A stretch of 64,000 nt of DNA from Chryseobacterium scophthalmum (GCF_900143185.1 NZ_FSRQ01000001.1:992001-1056000), one strand, 5' to 3'. Positions 53,650-63,804 are shown, counted from the first letter of the stretch. Numbers and translations: made by a program. The notes: a model not told the origin generated them from the sequence alone.

Positions 53650-53994
53650 TTACAAATTCAATTTCCCTTCTCCAAAAACTTCTTTATTTCCAAAATAAGA
53701 ACCCCCGCAAATGTACCATGGAAGGTTTTCCAGATATTTTATTGCGTTTTCTGGTTTCATTTCTGCAACCTCTTTTTTAGCGATAATTCCTTTGAACCAT
53801 CTTCCGGATTCTTGGGAATCAGGAAATTCTATAGCATAATTAAGCCAAATTCTTTGGCAAAGTCTACATTGAATTATACTTACTTCTGCATTTTTACCAC
53901 TGGTAAAATCTGTACCAACTATTGAAGTTCTATATTCAGATACACTTAAGTCGTGTTTTTCGCAGGCACAACCCAGTTTCGGAAGTTTTTTCAT
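53650..53994 (-). CDS. Small cysteine-rich protein, unknown function
   Basis: A 114-residue cytoplasmic protein with CAC, IQCRLCQRIWLNY and WYICGG cysteine positions that might form a zinc knuckle (CxC near residue 9 and CxxC near 43). No recognisable family or signal peptide. It lies alone, with no close partner. Confidence 0.55.
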   Translation of the reverse strand: MKKLPKLGCACEKHDLSVSEYRTSIVGTDFTSGKNAEVSIIQCRLCQRIWLNYAIEFPDSQESGRWFKGIIAKKEVAEMKPENAIKYLENLPWYICGGSYFGNKEVFGEGKLNL

Positions 53995-54074
53995 GAATGA
54001 AATATTGATTTTAAATAAAATTGAAACGCAAATTTAAGGAAATATAAAAGCTTTCATTTAGTAATATTCTCATT

Positions 54075-54698
54075 TTAAACACAATCATCAGCAAATTTCA
54101 CTATTCTTTTTTCATAATTTGCATTACAATTGTTACAATTCTGGGTCATTGTTTTAATAAGACCCTGTTTAATTTCTTCTGTGTTATCAGAATTTTCAAA
54201 ATCATTAAAACCGCTGTATAAAATAGAATTACACCAATCAGAATACTTTTTTCCAGATTCATCAAACTCCATGTACTCAAAAAATTCTTTTGGGAATTTT
54301 TCTGCATATTTTCTTGCAGGAAGTCCGGTGTATTCTCCTAAAGCGCCATCTTGAATAAATATCGTCTTATCTAAAATCCATCGATAAAAAGGTCTTAAAG
54401 AATCATTATCTGTTGTAACTAAATTTAATAGTTTTTCTGTTTTAGGTTCATCTTTTGGTCTGTAAACTCCCAAATAAAAATCTCTTGCAACAGGATCGCA
54501 GTTTTTATTTGTAATGTAATATCTCATAGGTTTACCCCAAACAGAATCAAGATCAATTGAATGAGTTAGACGGAAACCTTCCTGCCAATTTGTGGATTCG
54601 TATTCGATAGTATCTTTATTTTCTTTAATCACTACAGCTTCCTGTTTTTTACAAGAAAATAGGATCAGTAGAAATATTAAAGAAACAAATCTTTGCAT
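54075..54698 (-). CDS. Lipoprotein, unknown function
   Basis: A 207-residue exported lipoprotein. The signal ends at a lipobox, LILFSC (residue 16), then KKQEAVVI. The mature domain contains GFRLTHSIDLDSVWGKPMRYY and a C-terminal CNNCNANYEK motif resembling a metal- or haem-binding CxxC, though it is too short to call. Function unknown. Confidence 0.65.
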   Translation of the reverse strand: MQRFVSLIFLLILFSCKKQEAVVIKENKDTIEYESTNWQEGFRLTHSIDLDSVWGKPMRYYITNKNCDPVARDFYLGVYRPKDEPKTEKLLNLVTTDNDSLRPFYRWILDKTIFIQDGALGEYTGLPARKYAEKFPKEFFEYMEFDESGKKYSDWCNSILYSGFNDFENSDNTEEIKQGLIKTMTQNCNNCNANYEKRIVKFADDCV

Positions 54699-54722
54699 TT
54701 AAAATTTTTGAGATTGTAAAAC

Positions 54723-55808
54723 TTATTTTTTTATTAGATCCAATAAGATTTTTTCATATCTATCTAAAATAATTTCTTTGGAAAATCTAGATTTTATAGA
54801 ATTTTTTATTGCATCCTGATCAAATGACTGATGTAAAATCTGCATAATTTTTTGAGAAAAATCTTCGTGATTTTCAATGTCTGCAATTTCACCGTTGGTG
54901 TTGTGCTGAATAATTTCGTTAATTCCGCCTCTGCAATTATTTGCCAAAGAATATGTTCCGCAAGCTCCGGCTTCCAACAAAACATTCGGAAAGCCTTCAT
55001 AACGTGAAGAAAGAATAAACAAATCGGCAAACTTCAGAAACTGATACGGGTTTTCCTGTCTTCCATGAAAAATAACTTTTTTCAAACCTAAAAAATCCTT
55101 CATCTGATGAAGAATCTCCCGATCTCTGCCATCTCCTAAAATATGGAGAATAATATTCTCATTTTTAAGTCTTGAAAAAACTTTTAACAGATTATCAAAT
55201 CCTTTTCGCGCAGACAAATTGCCGATGGCAACTACATTTTTATAATTGTATTTAAAACTTTCAGGTTTTGTAGAAATAAGAAGCTTTTCATTGATAAACT
55301 CAAAATCTACAGGATTATTGATTTTGGTGATTTTATTTCTTTTAATATTAAAATTATTCACCAAATCATTCATCATATCGTCGCTTTGCGCAATAATCTG
55401 CTGATAATTGTTGTAAAAATGATAGAAGAATTTTATTTCTTTTCTCGTTATATGCTCTGAAACGACATTGGTTTCTCTTGCAATAAATTTAATTTTCGGA
55501 AAAAGCTTGATAAATACAGACAAATATGCATTTACTTCTCCAAATCCCGAAAAAACAATATCGGGTTTTCTGCGGTAAATTTGTGAAAGAATAGGCTTTA
55601 AAGAATGTCTGATTCTTTCGGTATCGATGTCAATAATTTCTACATCTTTTTTTAGAAAATTTAAGTAACCACCTTGTTTCCGTAAAAGCAAAATCATAGG
55701 CTCAAAACGATCTCTGGAAAGATGATTTGCAATGGTGGTAACGATTCTTTCTGCACCTCCGGTTTCAAGATCCGGCAGAATAAACATGACAGAAATTTTC
55801 TTATTCAT
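54723..55808 (-). CDS. GT4-family glycosyltransferase
   Basis: A 361-residue GT-B fold retaining glycosyltransferase of family GT4. The N-terminal glycine-rich site is LPDLETGGAERIVTTIANH, and the C-terminal donor site holds VVAIGNLSARKGFDNLL and LFILSSRYEGFPNVLLEAGACGT with the E-x7-E pattern. It transfers a sugar from a nucleotide-sugar donor, probably for surface polysaccharide or glycolipid. Single gene downstream of a TA pair; the acceptor is unknown. Confidence 0.9.
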   Translation of the reverse strand: MNKKISVMFILPDLETGGAERIVTTIANHLSRDRFEPMILLLRKQGGYLNFLKKDVEIIDIDTERIRHSLKPILSQIYRRKPDIVFSGFGEVNAYLSVFIKLFPKIKFIARETNVVSEHITRKEIKFFYHFYNNYQQIIAQSDDMMNDLVNNFNIKRNKITKINNPVDFEFINEKLLISTKPESFKYNYKNVVAIGNLSARKGFDNLLKVFSRLKNENIILHILGDGRDREILHQMKDFLGLKKVIFHGRQENPYQFLKFADLFILSSRYEGFPNVLLEAGACGTYSLANNCRGGINEIIQHNTNGEIADIENHEDFSQKIMQILHQSFDQDAIKNSIKSRFSKEIILDRYEKILLDLIKK

Positions 55809-55846
55809 CCTAAGATTTTTTTAAATATTTTCAAAGGAATTTTGTT

Positions 55847-56170
55847 TCACAATAGGTCTGGAAAATCCTGAGAATGATTATTTGTAATATGATTTATTAA
55901 AAATTTATGCTCTTTCTGATCGAAAAATATATACCAAGACGTATTGTTGTTTGCTTTATATTTAAAAAATTTCCTTCCAAACTTTTTAAAATTCTCAGGA
56001 GTTTCATAAATATTAACCTGAAAATCAAAATTCATTATATAGAAAATAATTTCCTGTACATAAGATTTAGCATCTTCTTCAAAACCAAAATAGTTTTTTG
56101 AATATAAAATATCTACTAAATCTGTAAGGAATACCTTAACATCATTAGAAAAAATTATTTCTCTTTCCAA
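55847..56170 (-). CDS. Putative ParE/RelE-like toxin
   Basis: A 107-residue protein with the small basic fold of plasmid-stabilisation toxins: FVSDVKVFLTDLVDIL-type N-terminal helix region, then KKFGRKFFKYKANNNTSWYI and HKFLINHITNNHSQDFPDL, matching the end strands of the RelE/ParE fold. The best start is TTG 56170, since no other in-frame ATG is suitably placed; it overlaps the antitoxin gene by 16 nt, as is typical of toxin-antitoxin pairs. Inferred type II toxin; the target (gyrase or ribosome) is not readable. Confidence 0.75.
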   Translation of the reverse strand: MEREIIFSNDVKVFLTDLVDILYSKNYFGFEEDAKSYVQEIIFYIMNFDFQVNIYETPENFKKFGRKFFKYKANNNTSWYIFFDQKEHKFLINHITNNHSQDFPDLL

Positions 56171-56406
56171 GGTAAAGATTCAATATGTGCATAAACTTTT
56201 CTCATCAAATCTTCGCCAGTTATTCCTCTCGCAAATCGTTCATCAAAGTCATCTTTTACAACGTATTCAGCTTGAGATTCTGCAACTTGATGAACTGAAG
56301 TTTTTCTATTCTTAATCTCAAGTAATTCTGCAATATCATCAAGCTCATTCATTTCTTTTATCCACTGAATGAGTTCTCTTTTTGCTTCTAATATTGGATT
56401 TTCCAT
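56155..56406 (-). CDS. Putative antitoxin of the ParE-like pair
   Basis: An 83-residue acidic protein (MENPILEAKRELIQWIKEMNE, then DDFDERFARGITGEDLMRKVY) encoded directly upstream of, and overlapping, the toxin gene. Its helical C-terminal region would clamp the toxin. It starts 17 nt after the recQ stop, in the same orientation. A type II antitoxin by context; it has no clear DNA-binding domain of the AbrB/RHH type visible. Confidence 0.72.
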   Translation of the reverse strand: MENPILEAKRELIQWIKEMNELDDIAELLEIKNRKTSVHQVAESQAEYVVKDDFDERFARGITGEDLMRKVYAHIESLPWKEK

Positions 56407-56423
56407 TTTAATTTTATCAAAAA

Positions 56424-58628
56424 TTAATTGGCTACATCGCTGATAAATTTTATTCTCAGCATTCTTACTTCTTCATCAGAAAGCTCATCTCCGAATTCAT
56501 CAAGCAAAACTTTCATACTGTCGCTTTCAGATTCGTTCATAAATTCCATAAAATCATCTACTACATCTTCATCAAAATTGTCTTCGATATAGTAATCGAT
56601 ATTCAGTTTCGTACCCTGATAAACAATACGTTCCATCTCTTTCAAAAGATCATTCATCGAAAGATTTTTGGCTCTTGCGATATCTTCAAGGTCAATTTTT
56701 TTATCGGTACTCTGAATGATAAAAACTTTATGGCTAGATTTATTCGCCACCTGCTTCAAAACCATATCCTGAGTACGTTCTATGTTGTGGTCTTCAACAT
56801 ATTTTGCTATAAAATCTGCAAATTCTTTTCCGTACTTTTTAGCTTTTCCTTCTCCGACTCCGTAGATTTTGGCAATTTCTTCAACAGAAATAGGATACTG
56901 AACGGTCATATCTTCCAAACTAGGATCCATGAAAACCGTGTAAGGTGGAATCCCATGTTTTTTGGCTACTTTTTTTCTAAGTTCTTTTAAAAGAACAAAT
57001 AGGTTTTGATCTAAACCTCCACTTGACTGCATTTGCACCTGATCGCTTTCAGCTTTTGTCTGTGAAAGATCAAATTCACGGTCTTCAGCAATCAAAAATG
57101 GTTCTTTAAAATCACCAGATAAGACTTTTTTCCCTTTTTCGGCAATTTTTAAAACACCGTATGTTTCAATATCTTTCTGTAAAAAATTCTGTACAGTTGC
57201 TTGTCTTAGAATTGTTTTCCAATAATTATCTTTTTCAGATTTTCCAAAACCAAAGAATGAGCTTTGCTCTAATTTGTACGACTTTGTAACCGCTGTTTCT
57301 TTTCCAACAATTACAGAAATCAAATCTTTAGATTTAAATTTCTCTTTCGTTTCGTTAATTAATTCTAAGGTTTTCTTTAGATCAGCCGTAGCATCTTTCA
57401 GCTTCGGCGGATTTGATGCATTGTCACACATTTTGGCTCCGTCACCATTTATAGGATCAAAAGTTTCACCAAAATAATATAATATATATTGTCTTCGGCT
57501 CATCGAAGTTTCAGCGTAACCTACTACTTCATTTAAAAGCTGTAAGCCGATTTCTCTTTCAGAAACAGGTTTTTGAGCCAGGAATTTTTCCAGTTTTTCA
57601 ATATCTTTAGGATCATAGAAAGCAAGGCAGTACCCTTCTCCTCCATCACGACCTGCACGACCGGTCTCCTGGTAATAACTTTCCAAAGATTTTGGAAAAT
57701 CATAATGAATCACAAAACGTACATCCGGTTTATCTATTCCCATTCCAAATGCAATCGTTGCCACAATTACATCTGCTTCTTCCATCAGAAACTTATCTTG
57801 ATTAGCAACTCTCACTTTCTGGTCGAGACCTGCATGATAAGGAAGCGCATTGATACCGTTTACCTGAAGAAGCTGGGCAAATTCTTCTACTTTTCTTCGA
57901 CTTAAACAATAAACAATTCCTGATTTTCCTTTATTTTTATTGATAAATTTTACAATTTCTTTATCAATATTAACTTTTGGAGTTACTTCGTAAAATAAAT
58001 TAGCCCTGTTAAAACTTTCTTTAAATACTAAAGCATTGCTCATTCCTAAAGTTTTCTGGATATCATCCTGTACTTTAGGGGTTGCCGTCGCCGTTAAAGC
58101 GATGACAGGAACATCTGCAATTTTATCGATGATTTGTTTTAAATTTCTGTATTCCGGTCGGAAATCATGCCCCCATTCTGAAATACAGTGCGCTTCATCA
58201 ATTGCAACGAAAGATATTTTAACATCTTTCAAAAATTCCAGATAATCTTCTTTAATTAAAGATTCCGGAGCTACATAAAGCAGCTTTGTTTTACCACTTT
58301 TTATATCATCAAAGACCTGTTTGGTCTGAGTTTTGTTAAGAGAAGAATTAAGAACATGGGCTACACCCGTTTCAGAAGAAAGACCGTTTACTGCATCTAC
58401 CTGATTTTTCATAAGAGCAATAAGCGGTGACACAACAATTGCCGTTCCCTCAGAAATAAGAGCCGGAAGTTGATAACACAGTGATTTACCGCCTCCTGTA
58501 GGCATAAGAACAAAAATATCTTTTCCATTTAAGAGATTATTAATGATCTCTTCCTGCTGTCCTTTAAAGGTAGAAAATCCGAAGTATTTTTTTAATTCGC
58601 CTGATAAATTGGCTTTTTTTGCGCTCAT
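56424..58628 (-). CDS. recQ: ATP-dependent DNA helicase RecQ
   Basis: A 734-residue superfamily 2 helicase. Walker [16 protein letters not shown] box [18 protein letters not shown], motif [14 protein letters not shown], the zinc-binding RQC domain (MCDNASNPP region) and a C-terminal HRDC domain ([20 protein letters not shown]) are all present. It unwinds recombination and repair intermediates. The toxin-antitoxin genes follow immediately. A TAACTTTG element lies upstream at 58661-58668 on the minus strand. Confidence 0.95.
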   Translation of the reverse strand: MSAKKANLSGELKKYFGFSTFKGQQEEIINNLLNGKDIFVLMPTGGGKSLCYQLPALISEGTAIVVSPLIALMKNQVDAVNGLSSETGVAHVLNSSLNKTQTKQVFDDIKSGKTKLLYVAPESLIKEDYLEFLKDVKISFVAIDEAHCISEWGHDFRPEYRNLKQIIDKIADVPVIALTATATPKVQDDIQKTLGMSNALVFKESFNRANLFYEVTPKVNIDKEIVKFINKNKGKSGIVYCLSRRKVEEFAQLLQVNGINALPYHAGLDQKVRVANQDKFLMEEADVIVATIAFGMGIDKPDVRFVIHYDFPKSLESYYQETGRAGRDGGEGYCLAFYDPKDIEKLEKFLAQKPVSEREIGLQLLNEVVGYAETSMSRRQYILYYFGETFDPINGDGAKMCDNASNPPKLKDATADLKKTLELINETKEKFKSKDLISVIVGKETAVTKSYKLEQSSFFGFGKSEKDNYWKTILRQATVQNFLQKDIETYGVLKIAEKGKKVLSGDFKEPFLIAEDREFDLSQTKAESDQVQMQSSGGLDQNLFVLLKELRKKVAKKHGIPPYTVFMDPSLEDMTVQYPISVEEIAKIYGVGEGKAKKYGKEFADFIAKYVEDHNIERTQDMVLKQVANKSSHKVFIIQSTDKKIDLEDIARAKNLSMNDLLKEMERIVYQGTKLNIDYYIEDNFDEDVVDDFMEFMNESESDSMKVLLDEFGDELSDEEVRMLRIKFISDVAN

Positions 58629-58660
58629 CTAATTTTGTATTGCTAAATTTGCATCCAATC

Positions 58661-58668
58661 CAAAGTTA
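58661..58668 (-). promoter_or_regulatory. Candidate recQ -7 element (TAACTTTG)
   Basis: Minus strand TAACTTTG matches TAnnTTTG, about 32 nt before the recQ start. No clear -33 element. Confidence 0.45.
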
Positions 58669-58775
58669 TAAAATTTTTACTTAAAATAAAAGTAATAGAA
58701 TTTTTTAGTAATCAAATTTATATTAAGTATAAATTGAAATCATTGGTAAATCTACATACTAATTTCGTTATAAAA

Positions 58776-59735
58776 ATGGAAAGAGACAATATTATCTCAA
58801 TAGCAAAAAGCACATTGACCATAGAAATTTCCGAACTGGAAAAATTAAAAGAAAGAATTGGAGACGAATTTGTAAAAGCAGTAGAACTGATTCATTCTGC
58901 TACCGGAAAACTTATCGTAGTTGGTATCGGAAAATCGGCTCATGTGGGCAATAAAATCGTTGCAACGCTAAATTCTACAGGAACTCCTTCTCAGTTTTTA
59001 CATGCTTCGGAAGCAATTCACGGAGATTTAGGAGTTATTCAAAAGCAGGATGTGGTGTTATGTATTTCCAATTCTGGAAATTCACCTGAAATTACCAATC
59101 TTGTTTCTTATTTAAAAGATTATTCTTCTGCACTCATTGGAATGACAGGAAACAGAAAAAGCAAACTTGCAGAATTTTCTGATGTCATTTTAGATACTCA
59201 TGTAGATTTGGAAGCATGCCCGAATAAACTAGCTCCAACAAGTTCTACAACCAATCAAATGGCTTTAGGCGATGCTTTGGCTGTATGCCTTATGGAAATG
59301 AATGACTTTAAAGAAAATGATTTCGCAAAATTTCATCCGGGTGGAAGTTTAGGTAAAAACTTAACGGCAAGAGTTGAACAGTTCCTTTCTTCACAAAAAC
59401 CTCAGGTTTCAGAAGATTCTTCGATCAGAGATGTTATTATTTCTATCAGTGCATCAAGTCATGGAATCACTGTAGTAACAGATAACGATAAAATTATCGG
59501 AGTTGTTACCGACGGAGATTTGCGAAGAATGTTATTGAAAGGAGATGATATTTCTAAAGTTTTGGCGAAAGATATTATGTCTGCAAATCCTAAAACAATA
59601 GAGAAAGATGTTTTGGCGAAAGAAGCCATGAAAATTTTAAAAGACAACAACATCGGACAATTAATTGTAACAGAAAACGGACAATACTTTGGAATTATTG
59701 ATCTGCACACATTATTAGACGAAGGAATTAATTAA
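58776..59735 (+). CDS. kdsD: D-arabinose-5-phosphate isomerase (KdsD/KpsF)
   Basis: A 319-residue enzyme that makes arabinose-5-phosphate from ribulose-5-phosphate, the first step to KDO for lipopolysaccharide. The N-terminal SIS domain carries GIGKSAHVGNKIVATLNSTG and the conserved HASEAIHGDLG, and two CBS domains follow (ASSHGITVVTDNDKIIGVVT, NNIGQLIVTENGQYFGIID). The start is ATG 58776 (MERDNIISIAKS); an upstream in-frame TTG at 58734 is less likely. Downstream: a small secreted protein and tatC on the same strand. Confidence 0.93.
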   Translation: MERDNIISIAKSTLTIEISELEKLKERIGDEFVKAVELIHSATGKLIVVGIGKSAHVGNKIVATLNSTGTPSQFLHASEAIHGDLGVIQKQDVVLCISNSGNSPEITNLVSYLKDYSSALIGMTGNRKSKLAEFSDVILDTHVDLEACPNKLAPTSSTTNQMALGDALAVCLMEMNDFKENDFAKFHPGGSLGKNLTARVEQFLSSQKPQVSEDSSIRDVIISISASSHGITVVTDNDKIIGVVTDGDLRRMLLKGDDISKVLAKDIMSANPKTIEKDVLAKEAMKILKDNNIGQLIVTENGQYFGIIDLHTLLDEGIN

Positions 59736-59754
59736 TTTTTCTGTGATTATTAAA

Positions 59755-60405
59755 GTGAAAAATTTCATCATATTTTGTTTTGCCTTTTTATCTTTTAATC
59801 TAAATGCTCAGGAAATTGATAAAACGTATTATTTATTAGGAGCAGTTGATAATTATTCCGGTAGAAATTATGAACTAAAAAACAGTGATTATAAAGGCTA
59901 CGTTTTAATGGTCAATAAAGATGAAACTAATAAAATTAAAAGGCTTCAAGAAGTTTCCGGTTTAAAATTTTCAAACTTCAATTCTGAAACTTTAGCAAAT
60001 TGGGTTTCTCTTAATTCTGATAGTTATGAAAAAGAAATCAATCAATTTTATTCTTTTTCTAAAACAAAAGGTACAGAAAATTATCGTGGGAGATTAAATC
60101 ATGACAAAGTTTTAAAAGGAACAAAAAACCAATTATTATCTTATTTATTAGGTTCATTTTTAATTCATGGAAATATAAAAACAGAAAATGATGGCGGAGA
60201 TCAGTATGAAGTTTATGAAATTTCTGTAGCCAATGCTCAACCACAATTTGAAGTTTTAAAATCCATTTTAAAAGAATTAGGCGTATATACGATTAAAGAA
60301 GAAATATGGTACAAAATTCCATTTACATTTCATGTGAAATTTATTCCTGACTCCGAATTAAAAACTTTATTAGATAAAGAATTAGCTTATCAGAACAATA
60401 ATTAA
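59755..60405 (+). CDS. Secreted protein, unknown function
   Basis: A 216-residue exported protein with a signal peptide (FIIFCFAFLSFNLNAQ). The mature part has no family I can name; segments include YYLLGAVDNYSGRNYELKN and LLSYLLGSFLIHGNIKT. The start is probably GTG 59755 (MKNFIIFCF), with a GTG at 59743 the alternative. It lies between kdsD (20 nt after its stop) and tatC (54 nt before its start), so all three may be one unit. Confidence 0.6.
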   Translation: MKNFIIFCFAFLSFNLNAQEIDKTYYLLGAVDNYSGRNYELKNSDYKGYVLMVNKDETNKIKRLQEVSGLKFSNFNSETLANWVSLNSDSYEKEINQFYSFSKTKGTENYRGRLNHDKVLKGTKNQLLSYLLGSFLIHGNIKTENDGGDQYEVYEISVANAQPQFEVLKSILKELGVYTIKEEIWYKIPFTFHVKFIPDSELKTLLDKELAYQNNN

Positions 60406-60459
60406 CTAAAATAATTATTATCATTGCAAATCGAATCTCAGAATTCATAACATATATTT

Positions 60460-61290
60460 ATGGCAGAAGATAAAGACATGTCCTTTTTCGGACATATTGG
60501 GGAATTGAGAGGGCATTTAATCCGCTCTATTCTTGCTATTGTTATCGCGGCAGTTGTTGTCGGTTTTAATATCAACTGGATTATGGATCACATCTTTTTT
60601 GGTCCTACCCGAAATGATTTCCCTACGTTTAAACTTGTGAATGAATTTTCACAATGGATTTTGGGTGAAGACAGTATTACTTTACCTGATGAATTTCCGG
60701 TGCGAGTTCAGAGATTGTATCAGCAATTTAATGTGATGATGGCAGTTTCTATTTTTGGTGGAGTTGTGGCAGCTTTTCCTTATATCGTTTGGGAATTGTG
60801 GAGATTCATCAGTCCGGCTTTGCATCCTAATGAAAGAAAAAATTCGCTTTTCATTATCAATTCAGTTTGGATTTTATTTATGACCGGAGTTTTATGCGGA
60901 TATTTCCTGATTTTACCTTTTGCGGTAAATTTTGGAGTTATTTTTAAAATTTCAGACATTATTATTCCGTTATATGACCTTAGTGATTACACTACTCTAT
61001 TTTTACAGGTTGTTTTAGGAATGGGCGTTGTCTTTTTATTTCCGGTTTTAATTTATTTCTTGACCAATATCGGAATTCTGAATCCTAAGTTTATGAAAAC
61101 GTACAGAAGACACGCTATTGTTTTGATTATGGTTGTTGCCGCAATTATTACTCCTGCCGATGTTTTGAGTATGATTATGGCAGCTTTACCGCTTTTATTA
61201 TTGTATGAATTCAGTATTGTAATGTGTGGTTACACTTATAAAAAGGTACAAAAACGTGATGCCGCTTTAAAAACGGTTCAAAAATCTTAA
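60460..61290 (+). CDS. tatC: Sec-independent protein translocase TatC
   Basis: A 276-residue membrane protein, the receptor and channel core of the twin-arginine pathway that exports folded proteins. Six membrane segments are expected; HIGELRGHLIRSILAI, the second-loop FISPALHPNERKN, MTGVLCGYFLILPFAV and VVAAIITPADVLSMI are typical. A TatA/B gene is not adjacent. A strong GC-rich hairpin follows at 61310-61342. Confidence 0.95.
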   Translation: MAEDKDMSFFGHIGELRGHLIRSILAIVIAAVVVGFNINWIMDHIFFGPTRNDFPTFKLVNEFSQWILGEDSITLPDEFPVRVQRLYQQFNVMMAVSIFGGVVAAFPYIVWELWRFISPALHPNERKNSLFIINSVWILFMTGVLCGYFLILPFAVNFGVIFKISDIIIPLYDLSDYTTLFLQVVLGMGVVFLFPVLIYFLTNIGILNPKFMKTYRRHAIVLIMVVAAIITPADVLSMIMAALPLLLLYEFSIVMCGYTYKKVQKRDAALKTVQKS

Positions 61291-61309
61291 AAAAATTAAT
61301 ATAAATAGT

Positions 61310-61345
61310 AGCGGCGCGAAAATCTTCGATTTTCGCGCCGCTTGT
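61310..61345 (+). terminator. Strong GC-rich terminator after tatC
   Basis: AGCGGCGCGAAAATC, loop TTC, GATTTTCGCGCCGCT (61310-61342): a 15-bp perfect stem, unusually GC-rich for this genome, with a mixed T tract after it. Confidence 0.85.
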
Positions 61346-61399
61346 TTTCTTGCTATCAATTAATCAGTAGAAATAATATAGATTTTGCATTTCAGATTA

Positions 61400-61407
61400 T
61401 ATATTTG
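61400..61407 (+). promoter_or_regulatory. Candidate -7 element (TATATTTG)
   Basis: TATATTTG matches TAnnTTTG, 24 nt before ATG 61432. No -33 TTG at the expected distance. Confidence 0.45.
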
Positions 61408-61431
61408 ATAAATATTAAATATGAAAAAAAC

Positions 61432-62082
61432 ATGAAAGTTTTCGCAGAGTTTATAGAACATAATGGATTACAATTTCGTACAAAAACACTTTTACAATTC
61501 GGAGATTCTTGGGACTTAATTGGTTCTATAGTAATGAAAAATCCGGGGAGCGCGAAGCCCGGAATTGCATTAGACGATTCGACTTACCAAAACATTTCAA
61601 ATTTTTTAGGAGAAAAAATAAATAGCGAAACCTGGTCAGTATCTGGTAATGATCCTACCATAAGAAGGATTGCTACAATTTTTAATGGTAACCATGTAGA
61701 CAAAGATTTAAAACTTAATGGTATAATTCAAATTTACAATCTATATAACATCTGTGAACCAAAAATAAACCTTGCTTATCAAAAGGCTGAAAATGCTAAT
61801 CAGGATTTATTATATATTGATTTACACAAAGTGATTAGTGAATTTAAAAACAAACCCGTCTATTTAGGTTTTTTTCATTTTTACACTTATCGTAAAACAA
61901 AGCATTCTGAATATTTACAAAAGACAGCAAGAGGAATTTTTGATTATGTGAAAAATTCAAAATTTAATTATTTCAGTTATAAAGATATAATTGACAATCC
62001 CTACTACCATCCTTATTCAAGATATGTTTACGGAGAAAAAAATATACCTTTACTCAAGAGATTTATATCTTTTTATGAATAG
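61432..62082 (+). CDS. DUF1643-like protein
   Basis: A 216-residue cytoplasmic protein. VMKNPGSAKPG and WSVSGNDPTIRRIATIF resemble the conserved NPSxA and DPT...R blocks of DUF1643, whose function is not established. The start is ATG 61432 (MKVFAEFIEH); upstream in-frame sequence is untranslated and includes the promoter element. Single gene. Confidence 0.55.
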   Translation: MKVFAEFIEHNGLQFRTKTLLQFGDSWDLIGSIVMKNPGSAKPGIALDDSTYQNISNFLGEKINSETWSVSGNDPTIRRIATIFNGNHVDKDLKLNGIIQIYNLYNICEPKINLAYQKAENANQDLLYIDLHKVISEFKNKPVYLGFFHFYTYRKTKHSEYLQKTARGIFDYVKNSKFNYFSYKDIIDNPYYHPYSRYVYGEKNIPLLKRFISFYE

Positions 62083-62130
62083 ATTCCAATCAATATTCTT
62101 TAATTTTGGCTTTAGTCAAATTTCATCTTA

Positions 62131-63759
62131 ATGAAAAAAATATCTTACTCGCTTTTATTAGTTTCAGGTTTAGCTTTCGGTCAGTTTTTCGAAAAAGGTA
62201 AAACATTTACAAAACAGGACACTTTAAAAGGTTCTAATACCGAATTCAGAAATTTCTGGAATGTAAAAAAGTATGAACTTTCTGTGGAACCCAATTTTCA
62301 GCAAAAAAGTATCGCGGGAAATAATAAAATAAGTTTTGAGATTACGAAAGATATTTCAAATCCTGTTTTTCAGATTGATCTGCAACAGCCAATGAAAGTT
62401 GATGTTGTACAATGTAGCTTCCCTACTCCTAAACCATTTAAAAGAGAAGGTGATTTTATTTTTATTTCCTCTCATAAAAACTTTAAAAAGGGAGAAAAAT
62501 ACACCATTGATATTGGCTATTCCGGAAATCCAACGATTGCAAAAAGAGCACCTTGGGACGGAGGCTGGATTTTCACAAAAGATGAAAAAGGAAATCCTTG
62601 GATGAGCGTTGCTGATGAAGGAATTGGCGCTTCAGTCTGGCTTCCTACAAAAGATATTTGGAGTGACGAACCAGACAATGGGATTGTTATGAAGATTATT
62701 ACTCTAAAAGATTTAGTTGGAGTTGGAAACGGAAGATTAATCAACAAAAAGACAGAAAACAATAAAAATATCTTCACTTGGGAAGTTAAAAACCCGATCA
62801 ATGCCTATTCTATTATTCCGAATATCGGAAAGTATGTAAATTTTAAAGATTCTTACAGCGGAGAAAAAGGAAAACTGGATCTTGATTATTGGGTAATCGA
62901 CTATAATTTAGATAAAGCAAAAAAACAGTTTCAGCAGGTAAAACCGATGCTCAAAGCGTTTGAATATTGGTTTGGTCCTTATCCTTTTTATGAAGATTCT
63001 TACAAATTGGTAGATTCCCCTCATTTGGGAATGGAACATCAGAGCAATATCGCTTACGGAAATGGTTATCAAAACGGATATTTAGGCAGAGATCTTTCAG
63101 GAACCGGAGTTGGTTTAAACTGGGATTTCATCATTATTCATGAAAGTGGACACGAATGGTTTGCCAATAATATTACGGCAAAAGATCAAGCCGATATGTG
63201 GATTCATGAAGCTTTTACTAATTATTCTGAAGTTCTTTTCACCGAAAATTATATGGATAAAAAATCTGCGGATATGTATGCGCAGGGAATTCAGAATAAT
63301 ATTGAAAACGACGTTCCTATTATTGGAAAATACGGTGTACGAAATGAAGGAAGCGGCGATATGTATGCGAAAGGCGCAAGTATGGTTCATACAATGAGAC
63401 AGATTATTAATGACGATGCAAAATTCAGACAAATTTTAAGAGGTTTAAATAAAGATTTTTATCATCAAACCGTCACAACCGAACAAGTTGAAAAATATAT
63501 TTCAGAGAAAGCGGGTTTCGATTTCACATCGATTTTTAACCAATATTTACGGACAACCGATGTTCCTATTTTAGAATATGCTCAAAAAGGAACAGAATTG
63601 AAATACCGTTTTGTAAAAGGTGTAAAAAACCTAAACCTTCCGATAAGATTTGGTGAATACACCATTTCACCGAGTGAATCTTGGCAGACTTTGAAGCTTA
63701 AAAATTCAGATCCGGTAGAGTTTAGCAAGAATTATTATATTAAGTATAAACAGATTTAA
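62131..63759 (+). CDS. M1-family metallopeptidase (aminopeptidase), exported
   Basis: A 542-residue zinc peptidase of family M1 (gluzincin fold). The zinc motif is HESGHEWFANN (HExxH) with the third ligand Glu in WIHEAFTNYSE, about 20 residues on. LGMEHQSNIAYG fills the substrate-site GxMEN position. The N-terminus has a signal peptide (YSLLLVSGLAFGQF), so it is exported. Shorter than full-length M1 aminopeptidases (about 600-900 aa) because it lacks the C-terminal ARM region. A terminator follows at 63774-63804. Confidence 0.93.
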   Translation: MKKISYSLLLVSGLAFGQFFEKGKTFTKQDTLKGSNTEFRNFWNVKKYELSVEPNFQQKSIAGNNKISFEITKDISNPVFQIDLQQPMKVDVVQCSFPTPKPFKREGDFIFISSHKNFKKGEKYTIDIGYSGNPTIAKRAPWDGGWIFTKDEKGNPWMSVADEGIGASVWLPTKDIWSDEPDNGIVMKIITLKDLVGVGNGRLINKKTENNKNIFTWEVKNPINAYSIIPNIGKYVNFKDSYSGEKGKLDLDYWVIDYNLDKAKKQFQQVKPMLKAFEYWFGPYPFYEDSYKLVDSPHLGMEHQSNIAYGNGYQNGYLGRDLSGTGVGLNWDFIIIHESGHEWFANNITAKDQADMWIHEAFTNYSEVLFTENYMDKKSADMYAQGIQNNIENDVPIIGKYGVRNEGSGDMYAKGASMVHTMRQIINDDAKFRQILRGLNKDFYHQTVTTEQVEKYISEKAGFDFTSIFNQYLRTTDVPILEYAQKGTELKYRFVKGVKNLNLPIRFGEYTISPSESWQTLKLKNSDPVEFSKNYYIKYKQI

Positions 63760-63773
63760 TGAAATTTTAAAAG

Positions 63774-63804
63774 GCAAAATCATAAGTATGGTTTTGCTTT
63801 TTTT
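63774..63804 (+). terminator. Terminator after the M1 peptidase gene
   Basis: GCAAAATCAT (63774-63783), loop AAGT, ATGGTTTTGC (63788-63797) with one G-T pair, then a T run. Confidence 0.82.
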
